NCBI RefSeq assembly: GCF_022458985.1
Contig: NC_061779.1
Span: 16,475,001 to 16,539,000, forward strand
Length of the DNA: 64,000 bases
Reading direction: 5' to 3'
Source of the DNA: Mugil cephalus
Taxonomy: Eukaryota; Chordata; Actinopteri; Mugiliformes; Mugilidae
Shown here: positions 1 to 11,899 of the stretch, in pieces
Position numbering within the stretch: the stretch's first letter is position 1
Layout: every line of letters begins with the position of its first letter
Notes under the pieces: generated by a model
Databases searched by the model: none
Seen by the model: the letters and a program-made list of their open reading frames with translations, nothing else
Told to the model about the DNA's origin: nothing
Position numbers and translations under genes: made by a program

Positions 1-3000
1 AAAGGATGAAGCATGGAATATGGAGACGTCTCCTTTAAAAAAAATCAAAAAGACAATCAGTAAGATCCTTGTCTGATATCACAGGATAAAGAAACACTGA
101 CAATTTCCAAGTTTTGTTCAGTTTCCTATTTTCTAACCCACCTGTGTTGTACGGCAAACTGATGATCTGTGTATTCTGCTTTACTTTGCCATCAGAAGAA
201 AACAGTAATACCTGGGTGGAAGCAGAACTGTTCATGAGAGTGCTGCAGATATTAGGGTGGATTAAAAATATGAATAGAGCATTTAACTTACATTGTTTCT
301 GTCATTGTTCAGCAGGATTTTAACGTTCTTCAGACAAGTGTCAAACTCTTGGTTTACACATGGAACCAACTGGACCAGAATGGTAAACGCTGGGCCCGTG
401 CCATTCTGAAACATACGGTTCTTATTGTTCACACAGAATCCACACTGAATTTGAATTCATCAAAAGATCGTTAGTTACGTGTCATTCACCTTGCTTTCTA
501 TCTTTGCCAAGGTGTAGTAACAGTCTCCGTGGAAGGTGAAGGTTTTCCCATCAAATGTTGTCACATGTGAACCCTCTTCAACTGCACAAGTAGCACCCAT
601 GTGAAGGCTCGTACAAGACCACTTACCCTCAAGACATGCACTGGAAAAACAAACAAATCATTTTGACGTATTTAAATATACCAGCTCGCCACAAACAACA
701 CATCCTGTTTACATCATGAAACCTTTAACATACCATTCCTCTCGGCCCTGTGTGTACACATCACCAGGGTTGTAGACTTTGTCATATTTGCACTGACATT
801 CAGACTGAGGAATGCACCCTCTCTCGGAAATATCATCATACACAGTTCCTGAAGTAGAGAGTTAGAGTGTTAAATTAAAATTATGACTTAAAAAATATTG
901 TTATAAGTAGATAGACACTCATGTTTGTAGAGCACTAACCATTAGGACAGAAGCAGCCATCCATTTTGTGTTCCTCACACAGTGAACTTGTGTCTTGGTA
1001 TGAACATGTATCCATGCAAGGGGAACCGCTTTCTTCGTACACCATGTTGAATGGGCACTGTTTAGCTGTGAGCAAAGCATATGGTACAAGAGTTAAGGTT
1101 AGTGAATTGTAGATATTTTGCATTGATTCTAACATGGATGGATTAATTTTATTTTCCCACAAAAACCTTCACATATGGCCTTTCTTTATAGAATAGAATA
1201 GAATAGAATAGAATAGAATAGAATAGAATAGAATAGAATAGAAAACCTTTATTTGTCCAGCAATGGAGAAATTGCAGTTGCAGTATACATAGATGCAGAC
1301 AAATAAACAAGAATAAAGAGTGAATAGTGTAAAAGACAAATAATACGATAAAAATAATAAGATAGAAGAAATAGAAGAATAGAATAAGTATTGGCATACA
1401 TACAAAAAGTATTGAATTGCAGCATAAAGTAATTGGATTGTAACAAAAAAGTATTGAATAACAAACAGATAGCGATTATGCATTTAAATGTATTTTTTTC
1501 CCTTTAAGTAACAAAAGCATATTAATACTTCTTTTTGTCCAGTGAACAATGAAGTTGTTTTTCACTAAACTGATTATTCCACTCTCATAATACAAAATGT
1601 AAAGAGGAAAAACAGGCACGTTACCACAGTACTGAGGCGTCCTCCAGTTGGGAGGTTTTCCGCCTGCATGGGAACACTGTCGAGAAAACTCAGACAAGGT
1701 GCTGCAGACACAGATGTCATTTGTTGTGCTGGTACAGCCACACATGTCCTTCACACAGGTCTGGATGTAAGGTTCTGGATCAATCACACTGGTACAGGAG
1801 CTCCAGGACTCTGAAAGCAGCATCTCCTCACAGGTGGTTCGCTAGAAGGTACAAAATAGATGGTTTAGAAAGGTGAAGTTACTGTTTAACTAAATATTTA
1901 TTGCTGAAGCTTGCTGGAAAATAAACTCACAAACTCATTGCATGACTCCGACACATGTATAGCCTCTTCAGGATCTTCATAGAGGTCCTCACATTCAGTA
2001 TTTGGAAGGTGGACTTTCTGTTTGTTGCCAAAGTCAATGGGGCTGATTCTACGGTCTGCATATATGTGATGATAGTCAGTGTGTCAAATGGCAAACACAG
2101 TAGATTACAGGTGAAATTCATGAATATATCGAGTAATTCATTAACTAGATATACCAGCTTGAATAAATTCATTGTAGAGTGATACACCATTGAAGTCTCC
2201 ACAAAGTCCACAAGTACGATTCTCATATTCACGATCAATTTCCACCTAGAACGCACAGGAGAGATTTTTTTTTGTTACTATTTTAATAACACTTCTTACA
2301 CTTACACAGACCTGAGGAAGAATAATTGATAGATAAATTATCTACTTGAAACATAATGCACTTATTAAAATCTATTGAAGGCGCCCTTTGGTTTTTACCA
2401 TGATCGCATCTTCACCGTTCCACATGACAGTGAGGCCAACTGTGGACTGGAGCTTGATGTAAACCGCATTCTTTTCCACTTGTACCCCCGCCTGGTAGTG
2501 TGGCAACGAGACACTGTAAAAAAGACAATTTTTATTCTAATGCACAGGCAACAGAGTTGCTACCGCAGGATATGTTTTGTTTCATTTTATTAACTTACGG
2601 TTCACCATTCACAGTCACAAAACTGCTGCTGAGGCGGAATAAAATGTCATTGATGGTGACCGCAACATAACTGACAGTATGCTGCCCGTCGCTTTCCTTC
2701 CTCTTCATGTGCACTGAGAACTCTTGGTAGGTCCCGTGGCAGTCCGAAACCAGGTTGTAATCACACAAACCAGGAAACTGGTACACATCACCATCAAAGG
2801 TCTTGAAGTGCTCTTTGCCCCATGTGCTACAAATGCTGCGGACATGGTCGGAAACTGGAGAAAGATTCACGTAGATACCAGTTAAACTTATTCTGAAGTA
2901 ATACTGGAGGACCTTTATATAATAATTATCAATTCACACCATCAAAGTATCCAAATCAACCTGAGTCTTACCCAGCATGGCTTGGACATCGCTGACACTG

Positions 3001-3047
3001 GTAGCAAACGAAGCGAAGAAACACAGCCACACAGAACTCCACCTCAT
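1..3047 (-). CDS. muc2: gel-forming mucin, MUC2-like, 5' part (12 exons, runs off left edge)
   Basis: Secreted gel-forming mucin of the mucus layer; only the N-terminal 496 residues are in the window. Exons (minus): 3047-2972, 2854-2599, 2513-2399, 2245-2155, 2055-1931, 1841-1625, 1065-940, 848-734, 640-490, 405-292, 211-142, 32-1. The product starts with a signal peptide ([14 protein letters not shown]), then VWD1 (about residues 33-200, [17 protein letters not shown]; multimerisation motif CGLCG at 161-165), C8 (about 222-292), TIL (about 296-355, SPCMDTC and DGCFCPNG), a short VWC-like piece and the beginning of VWD2 ([15 protein letters not shown]). The wording in TIL and VWD2 is closer to MUC2 than to MUC5AC or MUC5B from what I know of the family. 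All exon phases join. The PTS-rich centre lies outside the window, so the paralogue (muc2 versus a fish muc5-like gene) is not fully settled. Confidence 0.9.
1191..1490 (-). mobile_element. 3' end of a LINE-type retrotransposon with pentamer tail
   Basis: Read on the minus strand this is an AT-rich segment ending in CTGGACAAATAAAGG and then ten copies of a TATTC pentamer (1191-1240). A 3' UTR that finishes in an AATAAA-like box and a short tandem repeat is typical of fish CR1/L2/Rex-type LINEs. It lies inside mucin intron 6 in the same orientation as the gene. No reverse transcriptase reading frame is present, so this is a heavily 5'-truncated copy; the clade and the left boundary (near 1490) are uncertain. 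Confidence 0.5.
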
Positions 3048-3108
3048 CTTTTCCACTGTGGCCTTGCTGTCACCAAAGCAGGTTATGGTCAGACTGCACT
3101 TGACAGTC

Positions 3109-3117
3109 CTTTATATA
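3109..3117 (-). promoter_or_regulatory. TATA box of the mucin gene
   Basis: On the minus strand the bases read TATATAAAG. A start site about 30 bases downstream would fall near 3080 and leave a 5' UTR of roughly 33 bases before the ATG at 3047. A focused TATA promoter suits a tissue-restricted secretory gene. A TTTATAG stretch at 3175-3181, some 60 bases further upstream, resembles the CDX-factor site used by mammalian MUC2; that link is inference. Confidence 0.55.
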
Positions 3118-3119
3118 TT

Positions 3120-6100
3120 AAGATTGCACAATTTTTTTTTTGCTCACACCCACCTTCTTAGTCGGGACTGTAGTTTTATAGCCTTGACCAAGCGAACATG
3201 TGCTGAATGGACGTCTGACGCCTTTTCCCAAGTCCTGTATACACCTTTCTTACATCCTCCTTATCTCTTGATTGAACAAATATGTTTGCACGTCACTACC
3301 AGAAGAGTAATAAAACCATTTTCTTAGAGTGTCTGGTAAGATTATTTTGCATAAATTAATCAGCTTAATTGAGGCCCACTGTCACTGTCTTTACAAAGAT
3401 TGTAAATTGTAAAGAAAGTACAGACCTCATGAGTGAGTTTGAATTTACTGCAGGTATCAATCAGCGATGCTTTAAACAAAGCCTGCGTCACCTTGTCTGC
3501 CATATGCTTTGCATTTGATACGCAGATGGATCATTAACGAACATCCTACAATAGGTATTACCTCTGAGGATCCTTTTCTTTCTAAATGACGTTGTAGGGT
3601 GTGACCTTATAACTTTGTGATATTCTGCATGTTTTCTCACATTAGGGCAACTTGTGCTAGTCCTTCAATACATCTGTCTATAAAGCCAAATGTAGGTAAT
3701 AGATAATGGGTAATAATAGGTAATCGAGGCATTTTAGAGTCTTTTGGCCTGAGGTATGAATGACGTCCTCAAACTCTCGGTGGAGCAGGATGGAGACGGC
3801 AGCCTGTCACTGAATAGCAGAAATTGGGCTAAATGTGTTTGATAAGTCCCATGTTAATGTGGATTTCTAAATCTACACGGGACACACTAAAAAGTGAAAT
3901 AGTTAAATCATATTTTACAACATTTTCTGATATAACAACACATTTTAACCCCAGATTGTTTCTTTAATATTTGGGCTCCCCTGGTTTTTACTATTCTTGT
4001 CTGATTGTGCTGCTCCAACACACATTAAAGGTGACCCATGCATTTTTTTTGACCACTAGTAGTGCTATAGAGCAACGTTGTTGTTTTTTAAATGGGAATA
4101 AAGGATGCTAGTAGGGCAGCTTCCAAAACTTGTAAAGAAATGGCTTCCAAAATGTGTTTATGACACATTAATTCATCAAGCATGTTTTTAAGTAATCTTC
4201 TTATAATACCAGGGTTGATAAAAACAAACAATTAAACAAATCACTTCCTAGGGAGGGAGATTGTTGGTTTTATTTTAGTTATTTATTTGCTTTTTATTCA
4301 TTTATTTTTTACATTTTCCCTAAACTATGAGGAGTTCATTTAAAAAATGGTATTTAACAATACATAAAATATTATACAGAATCTATTACATTTAAGGCAA
4401 AACTCGTAAGTACAGTAGTATGTTGGTAATCAAAAATGGGGATTTACAATTCAATGAATGTAAGATGAAGATTAGCTTTAGACTGGCATCGATTGATGCT
4501 TGAAACTGTTGTTTTATGAAAATAAAATAAAATAAAACAAACAGAACTTTTTTTTTTTTAGTTGACACTGAACACTGAGAAATCTAAAGAGTCGTTTTTA
4601 GTATTAGTTTGTGTTTATTGTTGTGAAACACACACACACCTACACAAAAATAAATGCAACTGTAATTTAACCATGGCATTTGCAACCAATAATGATGCCT
4701 AAATTAGATTTTAAAGAGTATCATAAAGTTATAGTGAAAGCTAATATTTGTTTGAATTTGGTAAGAGTGTATGTACTACTATCTAAATTGCATCCTGACT
4801 GTGAATAAGACAGGATGTGTAATGGAACTGACTGTGTCACATCCTTGATTACAGTCACCTTCTTCAAGTTAAAGTACACAAGACAAACCTTCCTACTGAA
4901 GTGAATATGTAATTAAATAACTTAACACTTGAAGGCTCTTAACAGCACCTACTGTACAGTGTCATAGCAGTTAAATGGACTGAGATTTTATCTGTAACAC
5001 GAGCTGGTGAAGTGTTTGTTATGCTTTCCACATGTCTGACAAAAGCTATTTACGCTTTTTTGTATGTGTGCTTATATCATGGAAACAAATGTAAATTTAT
5101 TTTATATGTTGTAACAGAGCTATCCAGTGAAAGATCCTCCAAGTGCAAACAGGACCTCATACCACTCCCACAGGAGGACAGCTGCAGGGTGAGGAAGGTC
5201 TCCAGTTATTCCTGTCTGACACTGACTGTGTTGATTCAGGGAGGACAGCACAGTCACCAAATTATCTCCGTCTGGGCGGTTTAATTTGAGGCTTGACATT
5301 ATAAAAGTTTTTTGCTGACATAAATATTTGTTCATTATACAACACTTCGTCATCATCTCCTGTTAAACAGATTATAAATGAGCTGAAATGCAAAGGTTCA
5401 AATTCAGAAGTTTTTTAAAATTTTTTTTTAATTATTTTAGATTTACTTTGGAATGTATTCCATATCATGCATAATCATACAGACTTTATATAGTGTAGAC
5501 AAAACTTTACTCAATAAATAATTTTAAATAATAATTTAAAATGAAGACTGTTTACTACAGTTCAGTAATTTCACAAGTTTTCCTCGTGTTTCGTTATTAA
5601 TTAGGATTAAGTTTAGGCGTTCTGATGCGGTATTAGGTATTCAGAATAAAGAATATTATTGACAATAAGTGAAGAGATCCAACAGAACAAGGAACAAGGA
5701 ACAAGGAACAAGGAAAGGGAAATGACCCTCGTCTTGAGTTCAAATTAAATCGTACTGTTACTCAGCTCAGTCAGACCAAGTCTTTCTGTTTGTATGAAAG
5801 TGTGCAGAAACTACAGTCTGCTGTCATAACTCGCACAAACCCAACTCTCTGTGGGAATGTTTGGTTGGAAATGCTATCACTGGGTAACACTAAAAATAAT
5901 TATGAGGGATGTAACAATGGAAATTACTTTCATGATACTATGAATGAATCGCTTACTTATATAAACTTACATATAAATTGGTAAACAGTTAATTACAAGG
6001 TCCATTTGAAATGTCATAAAAGCTCTTGGTGAAGTCGACAAACATCTTGTTTTGTCCCTGATTTTGTCACTGTTGTACTTGAGTTCATTCACAAAACAAG

Positions 6101-6830
6101 TAATGAGGTCAAATATGATGCATTTTATAAATTAAATCCCATCCATTTGTGTGGATATGTCTAGGTATTTGTCAAAATGGATATCAAAACGGACTGATAT
6201 ATAACAATAAAAATATGAAAATAATAATACAATAGAATTTATGATATAATAATCAAAGTAAAACAAGATGCAGTTACAGGAATTGTATTTGTGAAATAAT
6301 ACAATATAATAATAATAATATAATGGTTGTAGTAATAATAATAATACATTTTAATAGATTTGATTCATAACGCACTTTACATTTGAAGGACAAAACAACT
6401 CCATCTGAACAACGCTCGGTCCTGCTTATGTAGCAACAATTCGGATGCATAACTTTCATTAGCAGTTAACGTTAACGTCATATGTATGAAACTGATGAGA
6501 TGATTTAGGAACATCATGGTCTACTTAGTACGATAACATGCAGTGGCAAATTTCTAAGTGTCACTTTCATCATCATACTGATGTCTTACTACCATAATCT
6601 TTTGTTTTCTAATCCTTACATAAGCTAGTAATAACATACTGTAGTTTCATTTTTGTTACTTTAGAGATACATCAAATTCAACACATTCATAACAGTTAAA
6701 TAGTATAAATATATGTGTGTGTGTGTATATATATATTATTCTAAGGCCTAAATGCGGCATCTAGTGTATTACAGGTGTATTAACCTATACAGTCACTGGT
6801 ATTAACTCCGATGTCGTTTCACATGCGCAC
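3120..6830. other. intergenic region between the divergent mucin and saal1 genes
   Basis: AT-rich sequence with no coding exon I can support. It holds a short AACAAGG tandem repeat (about 5686-5714), ATA/AAT-rich tracts (6290-6350) and a TG/TA microsatellite (6714-6735). The last part, from about 6820, becomes the saal1 promoter. Reading frames of 60-90 codons here have no splice context or family resemblance. Confidence 0.6.
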
Positions 6831-6890
6831 TGCAGAGGGCGGTGTTGTCTTTAACTTCCGGTGTCGATCACCGGAAGTTCGCGCATGTGC
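6820..6890 (+). promoter_or_regulatory. saal1 TATA-less promoter with paired ETS sites
   Basis: A perfect inverted repeat, AACTTCCGGTG (6853-6863) and CACCGGAAGTT (6869-6879) separated by five bases, gives two head-to-head ETS/GABP-type sites. It is flanked by two NRF1-like stretches (ATGCGCACTGC near 6822, CGCGCATGTGC near 6880). This combination is typical of TATA-less promoters of broadly expressed genes. It lies about 140-165 bases upstream of the first in-frame saal1 ATG at 7019. Confidence 0.6.
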
Positions 6891-7018
6891 TGGCAGGAAC
6901 TCAGTAAATGGGGTCTGTTTGAAATGTCAGCTAGCTCTCCTGTAGCTGAAAAGAAAAGAGAAGTATCTGATGAAATTTCTTGGAATTCTTCCCAGCTAGT
7001 TGGTTGAGAGCAGTCACT

Positions 7019-10000
7019 ATGGGTGAGTTGTCATGCAAAAAGTTTATGTGTGTATGTAGCCCGCCGCTAACACAGTTGCTCGCTAAACAGAGGGTATGAA
7101 ACAGTTTGTAACTGGATGCACACACCGATTGCACACCCCCAAAGTGGTACATTAAATACTTGCGGCTGATACCTGCTCGTCGATAATTTCGTACTAACTT
7201 GCACTGGCTGACGCAATAGAAACAGTATAGCAACATATATTTTTGCTGACTGTCTCCATCATCCTGTGGTACATGCATATAGCTTAGTGCATGTCACTGT
7301 TTATTCCCGCAGACAGTGGTATTGATAGCCGAGAGGACGTGGAGAAGGAGAGCTCCTCGTCTCCTGTGATGGACCGTAATCCCTCACCTCCACCAGACGC
7401 GGCCAATGGAGCGGAGGATGAAGATGTGGATGCCATTGGAGACACCATTTACAGCAAGCACTGGCTTTTCAGCACCCTGACTCGTCTCATTCAGGTAGGC
7501 AGGCAGGCTGTCAGATTAGCAGCGTCTCATTCATCACTTTCAAGTCATGCAGCAGGTAGTTGCTGGTTCCTTGAAATGACGTGTATGAATTCACGCTGGA
7601 TTATCCTCTCTGCTGCCAACACTTCTTAATGGATGTGTGACGGTCTTGTCTTGCAGATGGTCACAGAGCATTCAGAAGAAAACTCTGAAGGTCAGATGGA
7701 GCTCTCTGATAATGACGAGGAAGATATGTGTAGAGTGTGGGATATGGCAATGGATAAGGTACTGACCCAGGCTCCGCACTGTTTGATTGTTTTGATTGAA
7801 ATTTGCATTCTGCAGAGATATTTCTGTTATTTACTTAGCCATAAAATGAACATCAGGAAATTAAATGGGATTTTTTTTTCAGCAGTGGTACTGGATATAG
7901 GATATTTACTGTGTCTCTGCCATTCGTATTTGTTTTCTAATGAATTGAGTAATTAAGTGATTATACTTCATTGTTAGAAGCTCACACATGTTTTCTGCAG
8001 GATGTGGCTGGTTTTCTGCAGGAATTCAAAGCCACTGATATTCTTCTTGGAGTGATATCCAAATCTCGTTGTCCACGTCTCACAGTGAGTACAATTCTGC
8101 TTGGTTTAAGTGTTTTGTATGTGGTGTTTAATTTAAATGCAACATTTCTGAGCTTTTTAGAAGCTCCATGCTTTTCTGCTTCTCTAGGAAATTTGCGTAG
8201 GAATCCTTGGGAACATTGCTTGCTTTCCTGACACGTGTGTGACTCTCAGCCAAAATGAAGATTTAAGGTGGGTAAAATCGCCATCTGTAATTGTTCTTTG
8301 ATAGATATTGTTCACTGCAGTGGTTCGTTTCATTTGATGCAACTCTCCGTGTGTCCACAGTGCTGTGCTCTTGCTCCTTCTCGGAGATGCGGATCCTCCA
8401 ACCCTTCTAGAAACGAGCAGGTGGCGTCTGCATTTTCTGAATACGTTGAAAGCGGCGAGTCCAGGATGGAGATATCATCATCTTTTCTGCTAATTTTTAC
8501 AGATTGCTGCTGACGTGTTTGTCTCAGAAAGACGTTTGCTCCCTGTGGCTTGAGCGAATACGACAGCAGACGTCTGTGTGCCCCAACCTTTGCTTCATCA
8601 TGTCCAGTTCCACCAACAGTACTTTTAATACTTTCTTTCCAATAATAAGCATGTGTTTAAAATAAATAGTTTGGCATGCCGTGATCACGTACACTAAATC
8701 ACTCAAAGTCCTTTAATGATTTTGTATTTTAAGTAAATACTAAATGTGTTTTTGCAGTCGAGCTGCTTGAGAAGGTTGGAGAACTGGTCGACAACTTGTT
8801 TGACCTTGAAGAAGAGCTGATGAAGAGTTGGATCACGGCTCAGCCGAGGGAAGAGGAAGAGGAAGAAGAAGAGGAGGGGGAGGAGGAGGAGGAGGGTAAA
8901 AGCCATCTGGATTTAGTCCCATGTCTTCTTGAGGCAGCAAAGCAGCTAAGGTGGAAATCTGAACATAATAAGACAGAATGTTTTAGTTTGTAGCATTTGC
9001 ATGATTATTATTGATGATAATATATGATAATATATTATAATTTTTTTTCATTTGGCTGATTATTTTTCACAGACCAGAGAGTCCGTACGGCGTGGACATT
9101 TATCTTCACATCCTTCAACTCCTCACCACCATAGATGAAGGCATTCAGGTTTTTGGTAAGGACAGTCATTAAAGGTTCAGTAGATGAGTGTTGGTTCAGT
9201 AGTTAGGAGAGTAGTTTGAGACCCAAATTTTAAATGTCACACAAGATGTCTGGAAGAAGAAATGAGCTCTTAACAAATAACCGTTTTCTTCTAGCTGCTC
9301 CCGATGGACCAGGAAAATCGATGTGGGACTTTGTGTGTGACGTTGTGTGTGAGGATCTCTGCCAGCCAGACGATCTGCCCGTCGTCCTGCATGAACAGAA
9401 GAGGATTCTGTTGCAGGCGTTCGCTTTGTTGCAGGCTCTGTACAGATGCAGGGACCAGTGGAGTAGCAAAATTGACCCAAGTAAGATTTCAAACAGCTCC
9501 ACAGTTCTTCGGTTACACAATTTACCAGAGAGATGGCTATGTCCACTTAATGTCCCCTCATGATGTACGCACAAGTGATTGAAGCAGGGCCGTGTGGATT
9601 TAAAACAAGTACATTCATTAATGTTTCGCAGAAGTGCCTAATCTTTAAAATCCAACAGTTGGCTGGATACACAGTTGGTGTTTGTAATGCACAGCTGTTT
9701 TTTTTTTTTGTTTTTTTTTGTTTTTATGTCAGACATGTGTTTTCTATACAGCTGCATTATGTAGAATGAAAAGAAAATACGTAAAGACAATATCTATTCA
9801 ACCTATCCAATGTTCAATTTCCATTTTAATACGGTCGCTATAAATAATTCAGTGTGTTGTGCAAATTCTATGTATCTTTGTGTCCAGGTCTGCCACTCAT
9901 TGGGTCCATCTTGCGGGTGTGCCAGTACCACAGTGAGTGCAAAGATGACACAAACAAAGATGACGCAAAAGACGACCAGCTACTGACTCTGGCAGAGATC

Positions 10001-11636
10001 TCTGCTGAGTTTCTATCCGACCTCTTCAGTGACATCGCCAAGGTAACATATTTTAGAATTCTTTTCTTTCTTTCTTTGTGATGGTTAACCAACTAAGGAT
10101 TATTATTATGTATTTTGTTCACTGTAGGACACGGTTGCAGATTTGATTAAGAAAGGTCTCCTGACAGAGAAGACTTGCCGCGCAGCCGCAGCCTCTTTGC
10201 TTCCCAAGTTTAAGACTTCAGTAAGTGCTCTCTTCAAAATGGTTTGAATATAGGAAAACATTACATCCACTTATGGAGTGAAAGGAATTAAATGGAGCCC
10301 GTTCTTCATATGAATATGAGCTGTAATCACCTACAGGTAATAAGCCACACATAATAACAGGTGATGCACAGACCAAGTGGTTGTGACAGAAGCTATAAAT
10401 ATAAGGTGATATTGAAAAGTTTCTTACAGGATAATGATCACTCTACTACAGAGAAGGACCAGACTTGCTTGTAAAGCTACCAACAATTACTGGTGTAACT
10501 GAATGTTAGAATCGGGAGCTCATAAAACTGAAGAAAATCTTTCAGTTCAAGAGTCTTGAGTTTATGACGGAGGAATTAAAGACGGAAGTGTAAAATACAG
10601 TATGTTGAAGAACAAGGTCAAGCAGCTGTCAGGAGGACTGTGAGGCAAATTGAAAGCAATGTCATGTGGAGGAGCTGGAGGTCAAACCACCAGCCTCGCA
10701 ATCAGTAGAAATCATACTGTTCCACCTGAGCTACAGCCACCGAGGTTAAAGAGTTTTCTTAAGATGATAAAAGGGGAAGAAGAGATAGAAAGGATGCAAA
10801 AACAAAACTTTGAAGCGGTAGGAAATTGTAGATAATAATTGTGTCATTTACAGCAGCAAAATATGAGATGGTTGTTCTTTTGCAAAATGAGAATACATCA
10901 AGTAGAAACATGTCAGCGAGGACCTGAGGAAAAGAACAACCAGGGCAAAGGAACACATTAGCGAGATGACGACACTCATCAGTTGTTTGCAATGAGCCCA
11001 AGCAACTATAGGGTAATTACATGCACCTCACATTTATATAAATTCTTCCCCCCAAAAAGAAAAACAAAACAATCTCAACTTATCTTCAGGCAAATACAGC
11101 ACAACTACAGTCTAAACTCAGTTTGAAGATTCGGAGCTCCCTGTCTTCCTCGTCCTTTAAAATCAGTTACTTAAGTCTTTTCACATTTGTTAATTTTTTT
11201 TATTACTTTTTATTTATTTATTTACTTTTGAAATGATAAAAGATTAAAGGTTTATTTGCAGCATTTATTCTTAAATGTTGCATTTTCCGAATCCTATCGA
11301 CTCCATGGCAGATAGACTTATAACGACGTTTGTTATACCTTATTCAATTTCTCGTAGTCTTATAGATTTCTGGTCTTAATATTGGCTTCACGGTCTCATA
11401 TGGAAGCTTCCTGTGATGATATTTACACAGCAGCATGTCTAAGATGTTTTATTTTAGAGCCTGTGCCCAGTCAGGATGTGTGATGGACAGCCGGCGTGCG
11501 CCCGGTGTGTGGAAAATAAACACAATGTTTCCACCCTGCCTCCTTTCTTCTTCCTCAGTTGCAGCACCTGCAGGCCGTGTTGTCAGAGACTGATCCCCAA
11601 ATGGCAGATGTGGTGAGGACACAGTTTCCTGCGTGA
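7019..11636 (+). CDS. saal1: serum amyloid A-like 1 protein (SAAL1)
   Basis: Orthologue of human SAAL1, an armadillo-like helical protein reported to promote cell proliferation; its biochemistry is little known. Exons: 7019-7022, 7313-7494, 7657-7758, 8001-8084, 8188-8267, 8361-8420, 8503-8618, 8758-8950, 9073-9155, 9295-9480, 9888-10042, 10128-10220, 11559-11636. Together they give 471 residues (human 474). Diagnostic stretches are [34 protein letters not shown]-like [14 protein letters not shown] and [11 protein letters not shown]. The start is ambiguous: the human start corresponds to ATG 7369 in exon 2, but an in-frame ATG at 7019, in a coding exon of only four bases with a strong donor (ATGG|GTGAGT), adds 20 residues including DSGIDS. 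Residues 241-255 are an almost pure glutamate run. The transcript probably ends after ATTAAA at 11871. Confidence 0.93.
8850..8894 (+). repeat. GAA/GAG codon run in saal1 exon 8
   Basis: Fifteen codons encode fourteen glutamates interrupted by one glycine. The mixed GAA/GAG use shows an old or selected acidic tract rather than a fresh triplet expansion. The human protein has only a loosely acidic segment at the matching place, between the [13 protein letters not shown] helix and [11 protein letters not shown]. Confidence 0.85.
10640..10742 (-). mobile_element. tRNA-derived SINE fragment
   Basis: On the minus strand the segment reads GGTGGCTGTAGCTCAGGTGG followed about 40 bases later by GGTGGTTTGACCTCCAGCTC. 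These correspond to the degenerate A and B boxes of the tRNA-like head of SINEs common in spiny-rayed fish, and the downstream part keeps an AATTTGCCTC-like body. It lies in saal1 intron 12, antisense to the gene. It is too diverged to be a working tRNA gene. The end points are approximate. Confidence 0.5.
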
Positions 11637-11870
11637 GGCGCCTTCCAGATCCTCGTTCAGCCCTCCCTCAGACTATCACCGCTGCTTTTTATAGCGGCCG
11701 GTGTTTCCTCTCCAAAGATCCAGCTTCATGTCAGGCTATTTGCATTTCCACCGGAAAGACACTCTTAACCGAAGTCTGTACGATTGAAGTTGTACCTGTG
11801 TAACTTCTTTTTCTTTTTTTTTAATCGCTCTCAGAGCTCTATTTTTGTATTTAGTGTTTGATTGTCTTTT

Positions 11871-11876
11871 ATTAAA
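11871..11876 (+). terminator. saal1 polyadenylation signal (ATTAAA)
   Basis: The common variant ATTAAA lies 235 bases after the saal1 stop codon and is followed by a T/G-rich stretch (GTGATTTGTCATTGTGAGC), as expected for a cleavage site. Confidence 0.6.
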
Positions 11877-11899
11877 AGTGATTTGTCATTGTGAGCTTT

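Noticed and set aside
1149..1483. Minus-strand frames of 82-104 codons rich in Phe, Tyr and Leu in mucin intron 6
   Set aside because: They come from the TATTC tandem repeat and the AT-rich LINE 3' UTR, not from a membrane protein gene.
10640..10742. A tRNA gene on the minus strand
   Set aside because: A and B boxes are recognisable but stems do not pair and the B box is mutated. A tRNA-derived SINE fits better.
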